Shown: positions 8,999-15,629 of the stretch, one piece after another
How positions within the stretch are numbered: position 1 is the first letter of the stretch
How the letters are laid out: every line of letters starts with the position of its first letter
From: Thiobacillus sp. 63-78
GTDB taxonomy: Bacteria; Pseudomonadota; Gammaproteobacteria; Burkholderiales; Thiobacillaceae
Assembly: GCA_001899765.1 (NCBI GenBank)
Contig: MKWM01000040.1
Span: 25,570 to 89,569, forward strand
Length of the DNA stretch: 64,000 nt
Direction: 5' to 3'
The notes under the pieces: generated by a model
The model's database searches: none
What the model was told of the DNA's origin: nothing
The model's input: only the letters and a program-made list of their open reading frames with translations
Position numbers and translations under genes: made by a program

Positions 8999-10381
8999 AT
9001 GACAAACCATAACCAGTGGCTGTTCCGGCAACAGCTGTCCGTCGTCTCGTTGACCAAGATTCTGCTCGACCCCTTCGTGGCCGTGCTGGTGCTGATCGGC
9101 TGCACGCTCTATTTCGGCGAAACCTTCAACGGGCCGTACCCCATCCTGGCCCTGATCGTCTTCACGCTGACCTTTCCCGGGAAATGGCCCGAAGTGACGC
9201 TGCGCGCCTTCTGGAATGAAGTCGTCATGTCGTGGTTCTTCCTGTCCGGCCTGATCCTGCTGTTCGGCTACTCTACCGGCTATCTCAACTGGTTTCCGCC
9301 TGACCTCGTGATGGTGTGGATGCTGGTCACTCCCGTCGCCATGTGGGTGGCGCACCGCGTCGTGCGCAAGATCCTGCCGCGCCTGCTGCTGCTGGAAGGC
9401 GGCCGCCGCCGTGCCCTCATCGTGGGCGCCGGGCACCTGGGGACCGAACTGCGCGGCCGCTTCGTCAATGACCGTGCGCTGGGGGTCGATGTGGCCGGTT
9501 TTTTCGACGACCGCGCCATCGAACGCACCGAACTGAACGACCCGGCCAAACTGCTCGGACGACTGGCCGACATTCCCGACCACGTCAACCGCCATGGCAT
9601 CGACCTGGTCTACATCACCCTGCCGATGGCCTCGCAGCCGCGCACGCTGAACCTGCTCGACGCTCTGCGCGACACCACCGCGTCGGTCTATTTCGTGCCG
9701 GACATTTTCGTGTCCGACCTGATCCAGGCGCGGGTCGACCACATCCACGGCATGCCCGTGGTGGCGCTCACCGAATCCCCCACGCTGGGCGTCAGCGGTA
9801 TCGGCAAGCGCATCAGCGACGTCGCCATCGCCAGCCTGATCCTGCTGATGATCTGGCCTGTCCTGCTCATCCTGGCCATCGGGGTCAAACTGTCGTCGCC
9901 GGGCCCCATCATCTTCAAGCAGCGCCGCTACGGCCTCGACGGCCAGGAAATTCTCGTCTACAAATTCCGCTCCATGCGTGTCTGCGACGATGGCGACACC
10001 ATCAAGCAGGCCGGCCGCAGCGACCCCCGCATCACCCGCTTCGGATCCTTCATCCGCCGGACGTCCCTGGATGAGCTGCCGCAGTTCATCAACGTCCTGC
10101 AGGGCCGCATGAGCGTCGTCGGCCCGCGTCCCCACGCCGTCGCCCACAACGAGCAGTACCGCAAGCTCATCAAGGGCTATATGCTGCGCCACAAGGTCAA
10201 GCCCGGCATCACCGGCTGGGCCCAGGTCAACGGCCTGCGCGGCGAAACCGAAACCCTCGACAAGATGCGCGCCCGCGTCCAGTACGACATCGACTACATG
10301 CGCAACTGGTCGCTGGGGTTCGACCTCATGATCATCGGCAAGACGCTTGCGGTCGTCTGGCGGGACCAGAACGCGTATTGA
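8999..10381 (+). CDS. Undecaprenyl-phosphate sugar phosphotransferase (EPS priming glycosyltransferase)
   Basis: 460 residues of the polyprenyl glycosylphosphotransferase (WcaJ/EpsB-like) family. Four to five membrane helices lie in 15-125, then a cytoplasmic CoA-binding-like fold (RRRALIVGAGHLGTEL, about 136-150). A further membrane segment near 280-300 leads to the catalytic sugar-transferase domain: KQRRYGLDG, VYKFRSM, TRFGSFIRRTSLDELPQ, MSVVGPRPH, KPGITGWAQVNGLRG. It would move a hexose-1-phosphate onto undecaprenyl phosphate, the first step of EPS repeat-unit synthesis. Its final third occurs again as partial copies at 11670, 13085 and 13965. Symbol withheld because naming varies between systems. 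Confidence 0.92.
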   Translation: MTNHNQWLFRQQLSVVSLTKILLDPFVAVLVLIGCTLYFGETFNGPYPILALIVFTLTFPGKWPEVTLRAFWNEVVMSWFFLSGLILLFGYSTGYLNWFPPDLVMVWMLVTPVAMWVAHRVVRKILPRLLLLEGGRRRALIVGAGHLGTELRGRFVNDRALGVDVAGFFDDRAIERTELNDPAKLLGRLADIPDHVNRHGIDLVYITLPMASQPRTLNLLDALRDTTASVYFVPDIFVSDLIQARVDHIHGMPVVALTESPTLGVSGIGKRISDVAIASLILLMIWPVLLILAIGVKLSSPGPIIFKQRRYGLDGQEILVYKFRSMRVCDDGDTIKQAGRSDPRITRFGSFIRRTSLDELPQFINVLQGRMSVVGPRPHAVAHNEQYRKLIKGYMLRHKVKPGITGWAQVNGLRGETETLDKMRARVQYDIDYMRNWSLGFDLMIIGKTLAVVWRDQNAY

Positions 10382-10408
10382 TAGTGACACCCACTGCAGT
10401 CATGGAGA

Positions 10409-10430
10409 GGGTCGAATATCAATTCGACCC
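10409..10430. terminator. Palindrome after the priming transferase, possible terminator
   Basis: GGGTCGAAT and ATTCGACCC form perfect 9-bp arms around ATCA, starting 28 bp after the transferase stop, followed by TGGTTTTG. The U-tract is interrupted, so it could be a weak terminator or an operator of the vapBC unit that follows. Confidence 0.5.
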
Positions 10431-10462
10431 TGGTTTTGCGCAGGCTTGGCTAAAGTGCCGTC

Positions 10463-10483
10463 TTGGCATATGCTTTGGCATAT
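10463..10483 (+). promoter_or_regulatory. Direct repeats upstream of vapBC, likely operator
   Basis: TTGGCATAT occurs twice, 12 bp apart start to start, 21-41 bp before the vapB ATG. TA operons are normally autorepressed by the antitoxin binding repeated sites in the promoter, so this is the best operator candidate. Inferred from position and repetition only. Confidence 0.45.
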
Positions 10484-10503
10484 ATGTGATTCAAAGGAAT
10501 TCC

Positions 10504-10743
10504 ATGCAATCCCAACGACTTGCTCGACTGTTCCGTAACGGGCGCAATCAGGCCCTGCGTATTCCACGTGAATTCGAATTGCCGGGAGATGAAGTCATCA
10601 TTCACAAAGAGGGCGATCGGTTGATTCTGGAACCAGTGAAAACACGCAATCTGCTCGGCATACTCGCTAAGCTGAAGCCGGTGAATGACGCTTTTCCTGA
10701 TGTGGATAACGGCCTGTTGCCGCTTGACGACATCCGGCTGTGA
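10504..10743 (+). CDS. vapB: VapB-type antitoxin (SpoVT/AbrB fold)
   Basis: 79 residues. The N-terminal part (LFRNGRNQALRIPREFELPGDEVIIHKEGDRLILEPV) is the swapped-hairpin AbrB/MraZ DNA-binding fold of VapB antitoxins. The C-terminal 35 residues would wrap the toxin. I chose the ATG at 10504 because the fold begins there; a longer upstream frame is open but not conserved-looking. It overlaps vapC by four bases (GTGA). Confidence 0.85.
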   Translation: MQSQRLARLFRNGRNQALRIPREFELPGDEVIIHKEGDRLILEPVKTRNLLGILAKLKPVNDAFPDVDNGLLPLDDIRL

Positions 10744-11150
10744 ACATGAATCGCCGCTATCTGCTGGATACCAGCATCCTGTCCGACCTCGCAAAGAGGC
10801 CAGCCGGGCCGGTGACGCAACGCATCACCGAGCAGGGTGTTGAATCCATCGCCACCAGCCTCGTTGTTGCCTGTGAAATCCGTTTTGGCCTGGTCAAAAG
10901 CGGCTCGCCACGGTTAACTGAGAACATGAACCAGGTGCTGGACAGCATTGAGATCTTGCCGCTGGAGCATCCGGTGGACGAGCATTATGCTGAAATCCGA
11001 AATGCCCTTGAACGTGCCGGCACACCGATCGGCCCGAATGACCTTCTGATTGCAGCCCACGCTCGCGCGCTCGGCATGATTCTGGTTACCGACAATGTGC
11101 GGGAATTTTCCCGCGTCGAAGGGTTGGGGGTGGAAAACTGGCTTGCATGA
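10740..11150 (+). CDS. vapC: VapC-type PIN-domain ribonuclease toxin
   Basis: About 136 residues from the overlapping GTG (an ATG two codons later is equally possible). PIN-domain acidic residues are all visible: D in YLLDTSILSDL, E in VACEIRFGL, D in GPNDLLIAAHA and D in VTDNVREFSRV. VapC toxins cut RNA, often initiator tRNA, and are neutralised by the VapB encoded just upstream. It is followed by about 500 bp of broken DNA and then a copied tail of the priming transferase. Confidence 0.88.
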   Translation: MNMNRRYLLDTSILSDLAKRPAGPVTQRITEQGVESIATSLVVACEIRFGLVKSGSPRLTENMNQVLDSIEILPLEHPVDEHYAEIRNALERAGTPIGPNDLLIAAHARALGMILVTDNVREFSRVEGLGVENWLA

Positions 11151-11289
11151 AGAGAATCGCAGCAAGATTCAAGGGGTAGGGTGGGCGCCGCCTGCGCGAA
11201 CCATCATTGGCTGTACCTGATCGCTCGCGATATCAAACGCCTTGTCTTTTTTCTTGCGGGGTCGACGCGCCACCTGAAACTTGCTTCGC

Positions 11290-11346
11290 CTATGGATAGA
11301 TATCCCGTCTGTTGCCAGCTTCGATCGCAAGGATATAAAGCCCATC
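11290..11346 (-). pseudogene. Possible C-terminal remnant of a RelE-family toxin
   Basis: On the minus strand a frame ending at 11290 reads GLYILAIEAGNRRDIYP before its stop. This closely resembles the C-terminal signature of RelE toxins (LxxLVxxVGxRRxVYR). Nothing recognisable as the rest of a toxin precedes it. A similar but longer remnant is at 14067. Very short, so a chance match is possible. Confidence 0.4.
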
Positions 11347-11570
11347 CGGGCCATTAGCGGGTCCGAACGTCCTTGGCTGGGCCGCTCTGATGTTCGGGCT
11401 GATCGATCTGCGGTCTTTATAAAGTCTAATCACCAATCCCCAGGTGGGGGCTTTCATGGAATGGCCGGCAGTGTCCGGCTGAAAGCGAAGTGGCGCATTG
11501 CCTTTGCCAAGCACAGAGGGCGATATATCGAGTCTGTCTCCGTTTGGGAAGCACTGATTTATTCGTAGCC

Positions 11571-11650
11571 GTTCGGGCTGAGCCTGTCGAAGCCCTTGTA
11601 TTTCCAGGGAGTGCCCTTCGACAAGCCTGTCCTGAGCGAAGTCGAAGGGG
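11571..11650. repeat. REP-like palindromic repeat
   Basis: This block contains GGGCTGAGCCTGTCGAAG and then CCTGTCCTGAGCGAAGTCGAAGGG, the common proteobacterial interspersed palindrome type. CCCTTCGAC (11614-11622) pairs perfectly with GTCGAAGGG (11641-11649). It lies directly before the first copied transferase tail. The flanking 11151-11570 stretch has no credible gene except the RelE-like remnant. Confidence 0.75.
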
Positions 11651-11669
11651 ACTTGTTCGGGGCCTCCAT

Positions 11670-11868
11670 AAGGGCACCATGCTGCGTCACAAGGTCAAGC
11701 CCGGCATCACCGGCTGGGCTCAGGCGCGGCGAAACCGAAACCCTCGACAAGATGCGTGCCCGCGTCCAGTACGACATCGACTACATGCGCAACGGGTCGC
11801 TGGGGTTCGACCTCATGATCATCGGCAAGACGCTTGCGGTCGTCTGGCGCGACCAGAATGCATATTGA
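11670..11868 (+). pseudogene. Partial copy 1 of the priming transferase 3' end
   Basis: Near-identical to the last 200 bp of the intact gene at 8999, from the KGYML region to the stop. It has an 11-bp deletion just after GITGWAQ that breaks the frame; the frame then reads RGETETLDKMRARVQ to the natural QNAY end. It shares with copy 2 several changes not found in the intact gene (GGCACC for GGCTAT, Trp to Gly in MRNGSLGF, GCGCGACCAGAATGC), so copies 1 and 2 have a common source. It lies between VapBC/REP and the nucleotidyltransferase gene. Confidence 0.88.
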
Positions 11869-11898
11869 GATTCAGGTCCGAAGAGAGAGCCTGCTCCC

Positions 11899-12942
11899 TC
11901 AGGTTGTCAGCCACTTTCCGGCTTCGATGTCCGGGTAGAACTTGCCAAGTGCCGCCACGCCCTGCGTGGCGCGGCGCTGCCAGCCTTTTCCGCGAGACAC
12001 GAGATCGGCCCACGCCTCGTCGATCTCCCATGGCCGGTGCTCCCGGTAATACGCAAGCAGTGAAGCCACCTGGCGCAAATCCTTGGTGCCTTTTGCAGCA
12101 AAGGCGCCTTCCCGTTCCCCGTATACGATCAACTTGTGCAGGGCGTAGCGGGCGGGATGGGGCACGCTGACCAAGACGGCGTTTCCGGGATCGAACAGGA
12201 CGGCCTGCTGGATGTTCTCTAGTGAGAACGCCATGAACTTGAGCGGCTGGAGCGGGACATTCAGTTGAGGGTGCACATAGACCTCCTCACCCTTGCGGTG
12301 AGGCACCGTCAGAAAATCGAGCCTGAACTCCGGCTCTTTCGGATTCAGGTACGTCGCGCCGGATTTCCCGGAAAGCCCGGCCACGGGAAGGAATCCCATT
12401 TCCAGCGACTCGATTGCGCTGTGCGTCTTCACCTCGACGGTGGCCGGAAGCGCGAGAGACACGCTCTTTCCCGCATGCGCGAAGTCGATGTCCTGGGTGC
12501 GCGACGAGTCTCCCCAACGTAGTCCCAGCATGTTTCCGTATGCCAGAAACGCGTGGATTCCAACGAGCACGCCCCCCGCGCGAAAAAATCCGTAGTCGGC
12601 CAGCCGACCGATCACCTTCAACTGCCGGGAAATCACCGGTGCACACCCTAACGCAAGGGCTGATCGTGCCAGCGGCACCAGCGATTCTCTTGCGGCCGGC
12701 TGGATGCGGCGCGCCATCAAGCGACGGACCGCTTCGTTGTCCGGTCCGATGAACACCTGGGCGCGTTTTCCGGAGGGCTCGTAGTACTGGTAGTACCAGT
12801 AGGACGTTCCCTTGACTGTCTTTTGTGCAAAGGACCCGGGAAGGTCCGCAATCGAACGGAGATGGTTGGCCGATAGCGCCGAATCGAGAAGCTGGGCATA
12901 AGTTGTCTGGGCTGAGAGCGGAAGCTCCTCGAAGTAAGGCAT
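11899..12942 (-). CDS. Nucleotidyltransferase-fold protein (GSU2403-like)
   Basis: 347 residues from the ATG at 12942. The N-terminal half has WYYQYYEPSGKRAQVFIGPD, then an NTase core GGVLVGIHAFLAYGNMLGLRW with the metal-binding pair DID in SRTQDIDFAHAG. The C-terminal half has FRLDFLTVPHR and RYALHKLIVYGER. This layout matches the GSU2403-type nucleotidyltransferase-fold family, whose substrate is unknown; related folds act as type IV antitoxin/toxin partners. It stands alone, opposite in strand to its neighbours, between two copied transferase tails. An open extension to 13044 crosses a perfect inverted repeat, so I prefer the shorter start. Confidence 0.75.
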   Translation of the reverse strand: MPYFEELPLSAQTTYAQLLDSALSANHLRSIADLPGSFAQKTVKGTSYWYYQYYEPSGKRAQVFIGPDNEAVRRLMARRIQPAARESLVPLARSALALGCAPVISRQLKVIGRLADYGFFRAGGVLVGIHAFLAYGNMLGLRWGDSSRTQDIDFAHAGKSVSLALPATVEVKTHSAIESLEMGFLPVAGLSGKSGATYLNPKEPEFRLDFLTVPHRKGEEVYVHPQLNVPLQPLKFMAFSLENIQQAVLFDPGNAVLVSVPHPARYALHKLIVYGEREGAFAAKGTKDLRQVASLLAYYREHRPWEIDEAWADLVSRGKGWQRRATQGVAALGKFYPDIEAGKWLTT

Positions 12943-12946
12943 CTCG

Positions 12947-12978
12947 TTATACTCCAAAATATTACTTTCGGAGTATAA
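12947..12978. promoter_or_regulatory. Perfect inverted repeat at the nucleotidyltransferase promoter
   Basis: TTATACTCC and GGAGTATAA are perfect 9-bp arms separated by 14 AT-rich bases, starting five bases upstream of the chosen ATG at 12942. The position suggests an operator bound by a dimeric regulator, possibly self-regulation. It has no T-tract, so a terminator is unlikely. Confidence 0.55.
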
Positions 12979-13084
12979 CCCGCCCGAGTCGCCGGGCAAT
13001 ACGCCAGGCATGGCCTCACGCTGCGGGAAGTTCTGTATCTTCAAACGTCACCGCATATTTGTTCAGCGTTATCCGGCAGTGCTC

Positions 13085-13304
13085 GCAGGCTCATCAAGGG
13101 CACCATGCTGCGCCACAAGGTCAAGCCTGGCATCACCGGCTGGGCCCAGGTCAACGGCCTGCGCGGCGAAACCGAAACCCTCGACAAGATGCGCGCCCGC
13201 GTCCAGTACGACATCGACTACATCGCAACGGGTCGCTGGGGTTCGACCTCATGATCATCGGGAAGACGCTCGCGGTCGTCTGGCGCGACCAGAATGCGTA
13301 TTGA
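13085..13304 (+). pseudogene. Partial copy 2 of the priming transferase 3' end
   Basis: Matches the intact gene from CGCAAGCTCATCAAGGGC to the stop over about 220 bp and keeps VNGLRGETETLDKMRARVQYDIDY. One base is missing in the MRN codons (CATCGCAAC for CATGCGCAAC), so the frame is broken before the final 28 codons. It carries the same Gly-for-Trp and GCGCGACCAGAATGC variants as copy 1. It sits between the nucleotidyltransferase gene and the RelBE pair. Confidence 0.88.
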
Positions 13305-13399
13305 CAGAAGCAAGTGAATGAACTTTAATGGCCCTGTTAAGGGTGCTTTTAATGGTTTTATAAGAGTGCCCGTGCATTCTGGCGGACAGGAGGTTTCAA

Positions 13400-13654
13400 A
13401 TGGCGAACATTGTCCTGGCGGAAGTCACCGCCAGCGTATCTGAACTCAAAAAAAATCCGATGGGAACGGTTGCGGCGGGCGAAGGGTTTCCTGTCGCCAT
13501 TCTGAACCGCAATGAGCCCGCCTTCTATTGCGTCCCGGTCAAGGTTTACGAAGCGCTCATGGACAAGCTGGAGGACATCGAACTGAATGCCCTGGCCGAA
13601 GCGCGCATGTCCGATGGCAAGCTCCCCGTGAAAGTCCTGCTGGATGACCTATGA
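13400..13654 (+). CDS. RelB/StbD/Phd-type antitoxin
   Basis: 84 residues. VLAEVTASVSELKKNPMGTVAAGEGFPVAILNRNEPAFYCVPVKVYEALMDKLEDIE is the Phd/YefM-like DNA-binding fold of StbD/RelB antitoxins, followed by an acidic toxin-binding tail. A strong ribosome-binding site (AGGAGG) lies ten bases upstream. The gene overlaps the toxin gene by 11 bp, as usual for such pairs. Confidence 0.85.
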   Translation: MANIVLAEVTASVSELKKNPMGTVAAGEGFPVAILNRNEPAFYCVPVKVYEALMDKLEDIELNALAEARMSDGKLPVKVLLDDL

Positions 13655-13925
13655 GCTGTTGTTTCATCCCGCTGCACTTGACGAATGGGGCAAGCTCGAC
13701 AAGCCTGTGCGCGAGCAATTCAAGAAGAAACTTGCCGAACGTCTCCATCATCCGCATGTTCCAGGCTCAAAACTTTCAGGCCAGAAAAACCGATACAAAA
13801 TCAAGCTGAGAGGCATGGGCTATCGCCTGGTCTACGACGTGGTGGATACACAATTAATCGTCACCGTGGTTGCGGTTGGCAAACGCAAGCGCAACGCTGT
13901 CTATAAGGCGTCCGCATCGAGATGA
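13644..13925 (+). CDS. RelE/ParE-family toxin
   Basis: 93 residues. MTYELLFHPAALDEWGKLD, FKKKLAERL, then RYKIKLRGMGYRLVYDVVD and VTVVAVGKRKRNAVYKAA give the complete RelE fold, with the basic C-terminal residues used in ribosome-dependent mRNA cleavage. It is translated with the overlapping antitoxin at 13400. Intact, in contrast to the RelE remnants at 11290 and 14067. Forty bases after its stop begins copy 3 of the priming transferase. Confidence 0.87.
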   Translation: MTYELLFHPAALDEWGKLDKPVREQFKKKLAERLHHPHVPGSKLSGQKNRYKIKLRGMGYRLVYDVVDTQLIVTVVAVGKRKRNAVYKASASR

Positions 13926-13964
13926 GGCAGGCGAGCGTTGGCGCAACGCGTTTCCTCGAAACGC

Positions 13965-14043
13965 AAGAGTGTCGTCGGCCCGCGCCCTCACACTGTTCCC
14001 ACTAACGAGCAGTATCGCAAGCTCATCAAGGGCTACATGCTGC
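13965..14043 (+). pseudogene. Partial copy 3 of the priming transferase (internal segment)
   Basis: About 79 bp matching the SVVGPRPH to KLIKGYML region of the intact gene, with scattered differences. Unlike copies 1 and 2 it does not reach the gene end. It stops at KGYMLL, close to where copies 1 and 2 begin, so the three pieces are nearly complementary. It is joined directly to the reversed RelE remnant. Confidence 0.8.
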
Positions 14044-14066
14044 TCCACCCCGCCGGTCCGCCGGCT

Positions 14067-14213
14067 CTACCGGTACACATCTCGCCGATTACCCACTTCG
14101 ATTACCAGAACGCAAAGCACGGCGTCCTGAATATCGCAGATGACCCGATAGTCCCCGATGCGGCAGCGTCAGTAAGCACCGAGTTGCGGGTCGGTTAACG
14201 CCTTGCTCGTGCT
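14067..14213 (-). pseudogene. RelE-family toxin remnant with nonsense codon
   Basis: Read on the minus strand this encodes SKALTDPQLGAY, then TGA, then [18 protein letters not shown] and [15 protein letters not shown] before the stop at 14067. RelE toxins usually have LGxYWRYRxGDYR here, so the internal TGA replaces a conserved Trp codon. No N-terminal half is visible and no antitoxin is next to it. This is a dead toxin C-terminus, opposite in strand to the intact relBE. Confidence 0.72.
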
Positions 14214-14641
14214 GCCTGGAAGGCAGGCGAATGTATTTTGTTCAAGCATCAGAAGTATGTCCGATACATGTTTGTCGATAAATTTTACACTTTTAAATTA
14301 ATCGCTATATATATGTTAAATATTTGATATTAAAAATAAAATAATTAAAACTTTATATTGAATATGGGTTTTTTGTGTCGTGTTTAGTGTGTTATTTCAT
14401 TCATTGTTAGAATAATTTGTCGGAATTTTTTACATGTATGGTTATAACCTACCAACATGCATACAAAAAATAACTAAATTCAAACCTTAAATAATTGATT
14501 GTTAAGTTTATTGATAACCGCAACAGAAAACTGGAATGGGCATTGCTATGTGAGAGTCGCCGCTAGGGAACGATTCGGTGAAAGAGTGTTACACCGTGTG
14601 GCAGGAGGAATGTAGTTGTAGTTCGATCGATATCTATCTAC
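14214..14641. other. AT-rich leader of the second PEP-CTERM gene
   Basis: About 430 bp with no gene. From about 14260 to 14510 it is strikingly AT-rich compared with the GC-rich surroundings, with runs such as AAATAAAATAATTAAAAC. The sigma-54-type promoter at 14532 lies at its downstream end, so the AT-rich part is where an enhancer-binding protein and IHF-type bending protein could sit. Confidence 0.6.
14532..14547 (+). promoter_or_regulatory. Sigma-54 promoter of the second PEP-CTERM gene
   Basis: TGGAATGGGCATTGCT fits TGGCACR-N4-TTGCW at the invariant GG/GC (ten bases apart), at the R position and at all of the -12 box. Transcription would start near 14559, giving a leader of about 80 nt. 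RpoN control of PEP-CTERM genes is known from exosortase systems with PrsR-type activators. Confidence 0.6.
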
Positions 14642-15331
14642 ATGAATGAGGAGATTTATAAGACGAAATTCACGAAAACTTTATTTGCACTGGCAATTGG
14701 CAGCGTTGGCATCGCGGGTGCCATGAGCGCAAGTGCTGCAACTCTGAACAACGGCGATGTCCTGACCATCCAAGCCTCCACTGTTGACGGCAGCGGATAC
14801 GTTGTACTGGGTACCGGCTCTTATTTTGGTATGGACTCCAACAAAAACGGGGTCATTGCCAAGCCTGAGCGTGTTGCCTTGGCGCAAGGCACCACCGGCT
14901 TGACCATTGGCAAAGCGAGCACCACGCCTGGTGATATCACCTCGACCTGGTTATTCTTCGGCAATCCGGGTACTGACTATCTGACTTCTGCAGTTACGGG
15001 CGGCACGGCGACTGGCTTGAATATGTCGGGCTGGACGGTGACCTGGAACGGTATTCCTACTATTCCCATGGGCTCCGGCGCGTGGGGCACTGGTTACACC
15101 AGTGGCCTGGCCAACTTTAGCTGGGACGGCAACTATGGCAGCACCTACACACTGGACTACCATGCGACCGTGCCTGTGGGTGATGTGTCCGGCTTCGGTG
15201 GCGTGCAGTATGCCCTTCACCTGCAAGGTACTGTCCAAGCTGCACCCGTTCCAGAGGCGTCCACTTACGGCATGATGCTGGCAGGATTGGGTTTGGTCGG
15301 GTTTGCCGTCCGTCGCCGCAAGTTGGTCTGA
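14642..15331 (+). CDS. PEP-CTERM sorting-domain protein (PEAST variant)
   Basis: 229 residues. A signal peptide (TKFTKTLFALAIGSVGIAG, cut near SASA) leads a Gly/Thr/Ser-rich body with no enzyme motif. The C-terminus has VPEASTYG, a hydrophobic helix MLAGLGLVGFAV and RRRK: a PEP-CTERM signal of the PEAST type and a likely XrtB substrate. The start is uncertain. The ATG at 14642 has no ribosome-binding site, while GAGGAG lies just inside the frame and is well spaced from an ACG at 14663 that sits where KFTK-type proteins normally have ATG. Confidence 0.85.
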   Translation: MNEEIYKTKFTKTLFALAIGSVGIAGAMSASAATLNNGDVLTIQASTVDGSGYVVLGTGSYFGMDSNKNGVIAKPERVALAQGTTGLTIGKASTTPGDITSTWLFFGNPGTDYLTSAVTGGTATGLNMSGWTVTWNGIPTIPMGSGAWGTGYTSGLANFSWDGNYGSTYTLDYHATVPVGDVSGFGGVQYALHLQGTVQAAPVPEASTYGMMLAGLGLVGFAVRRRKLV

Positions 15332-15401
15332 GCGTTGATAATGGATGGGGTGGGTGGAGGGCCTTCCGGCTTGGTTGCTTACCCTGCAAGTTAGAAAATT
15401 T

Positions 15402-15431
15402 GCCGCACAGAAAGTCTGTGCGGCTTTTTTA
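15402..15431 (+). terminator. Rho-independent terminator
   Basis: GCCGCACAG and CTGTGCGGC pair perfectly around AAAGT and run into six T residues, 70 bp after the PEP-CTERM stop. Confidence 0.92.
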
Positions 15432-15629
15432 TCGCAGAAAGATTAATTCTGCCCGGTCTTGCACTGGTTAGGAGTTGCAATAGAGATTTGGCCATGGCCG
15501 GTTTGACTGTGCTTCAATTGTGTAAATTGGTCTTTGTGCAGGAAAAGATGATGTTGCACAAGGTGATTCGCCGCTAGTTGGCAACATACATAAATCTGAC
15601 GATACGTCTAAATTCATTGACGATTTAGT

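Noticed and set aside
8960..10390. 476-codon minus-strand frame opposite the priming transferase
   Set aside because: Antisense shadow with Asp/Gln/Val-rich low complexity; the plus strand is a certain gene.
11281..11568. 95-codon plus-strand frame in the region after vapC
   Set aside because: No family resemblance. The minus-strand RelE-like ending is a better explanation of part of it.
12943..13044. Longer start for the nucleotidyltransferase gene
   Set aside because: It would run through the perfect inverted repeat and a proline/glycine-rich segment that does not look like the family.
15473..15488. Sigma-54 site upstream of the TPR-sulfotransferase
   Set aside because: TGG and GC are separated by nine bases, not ten.
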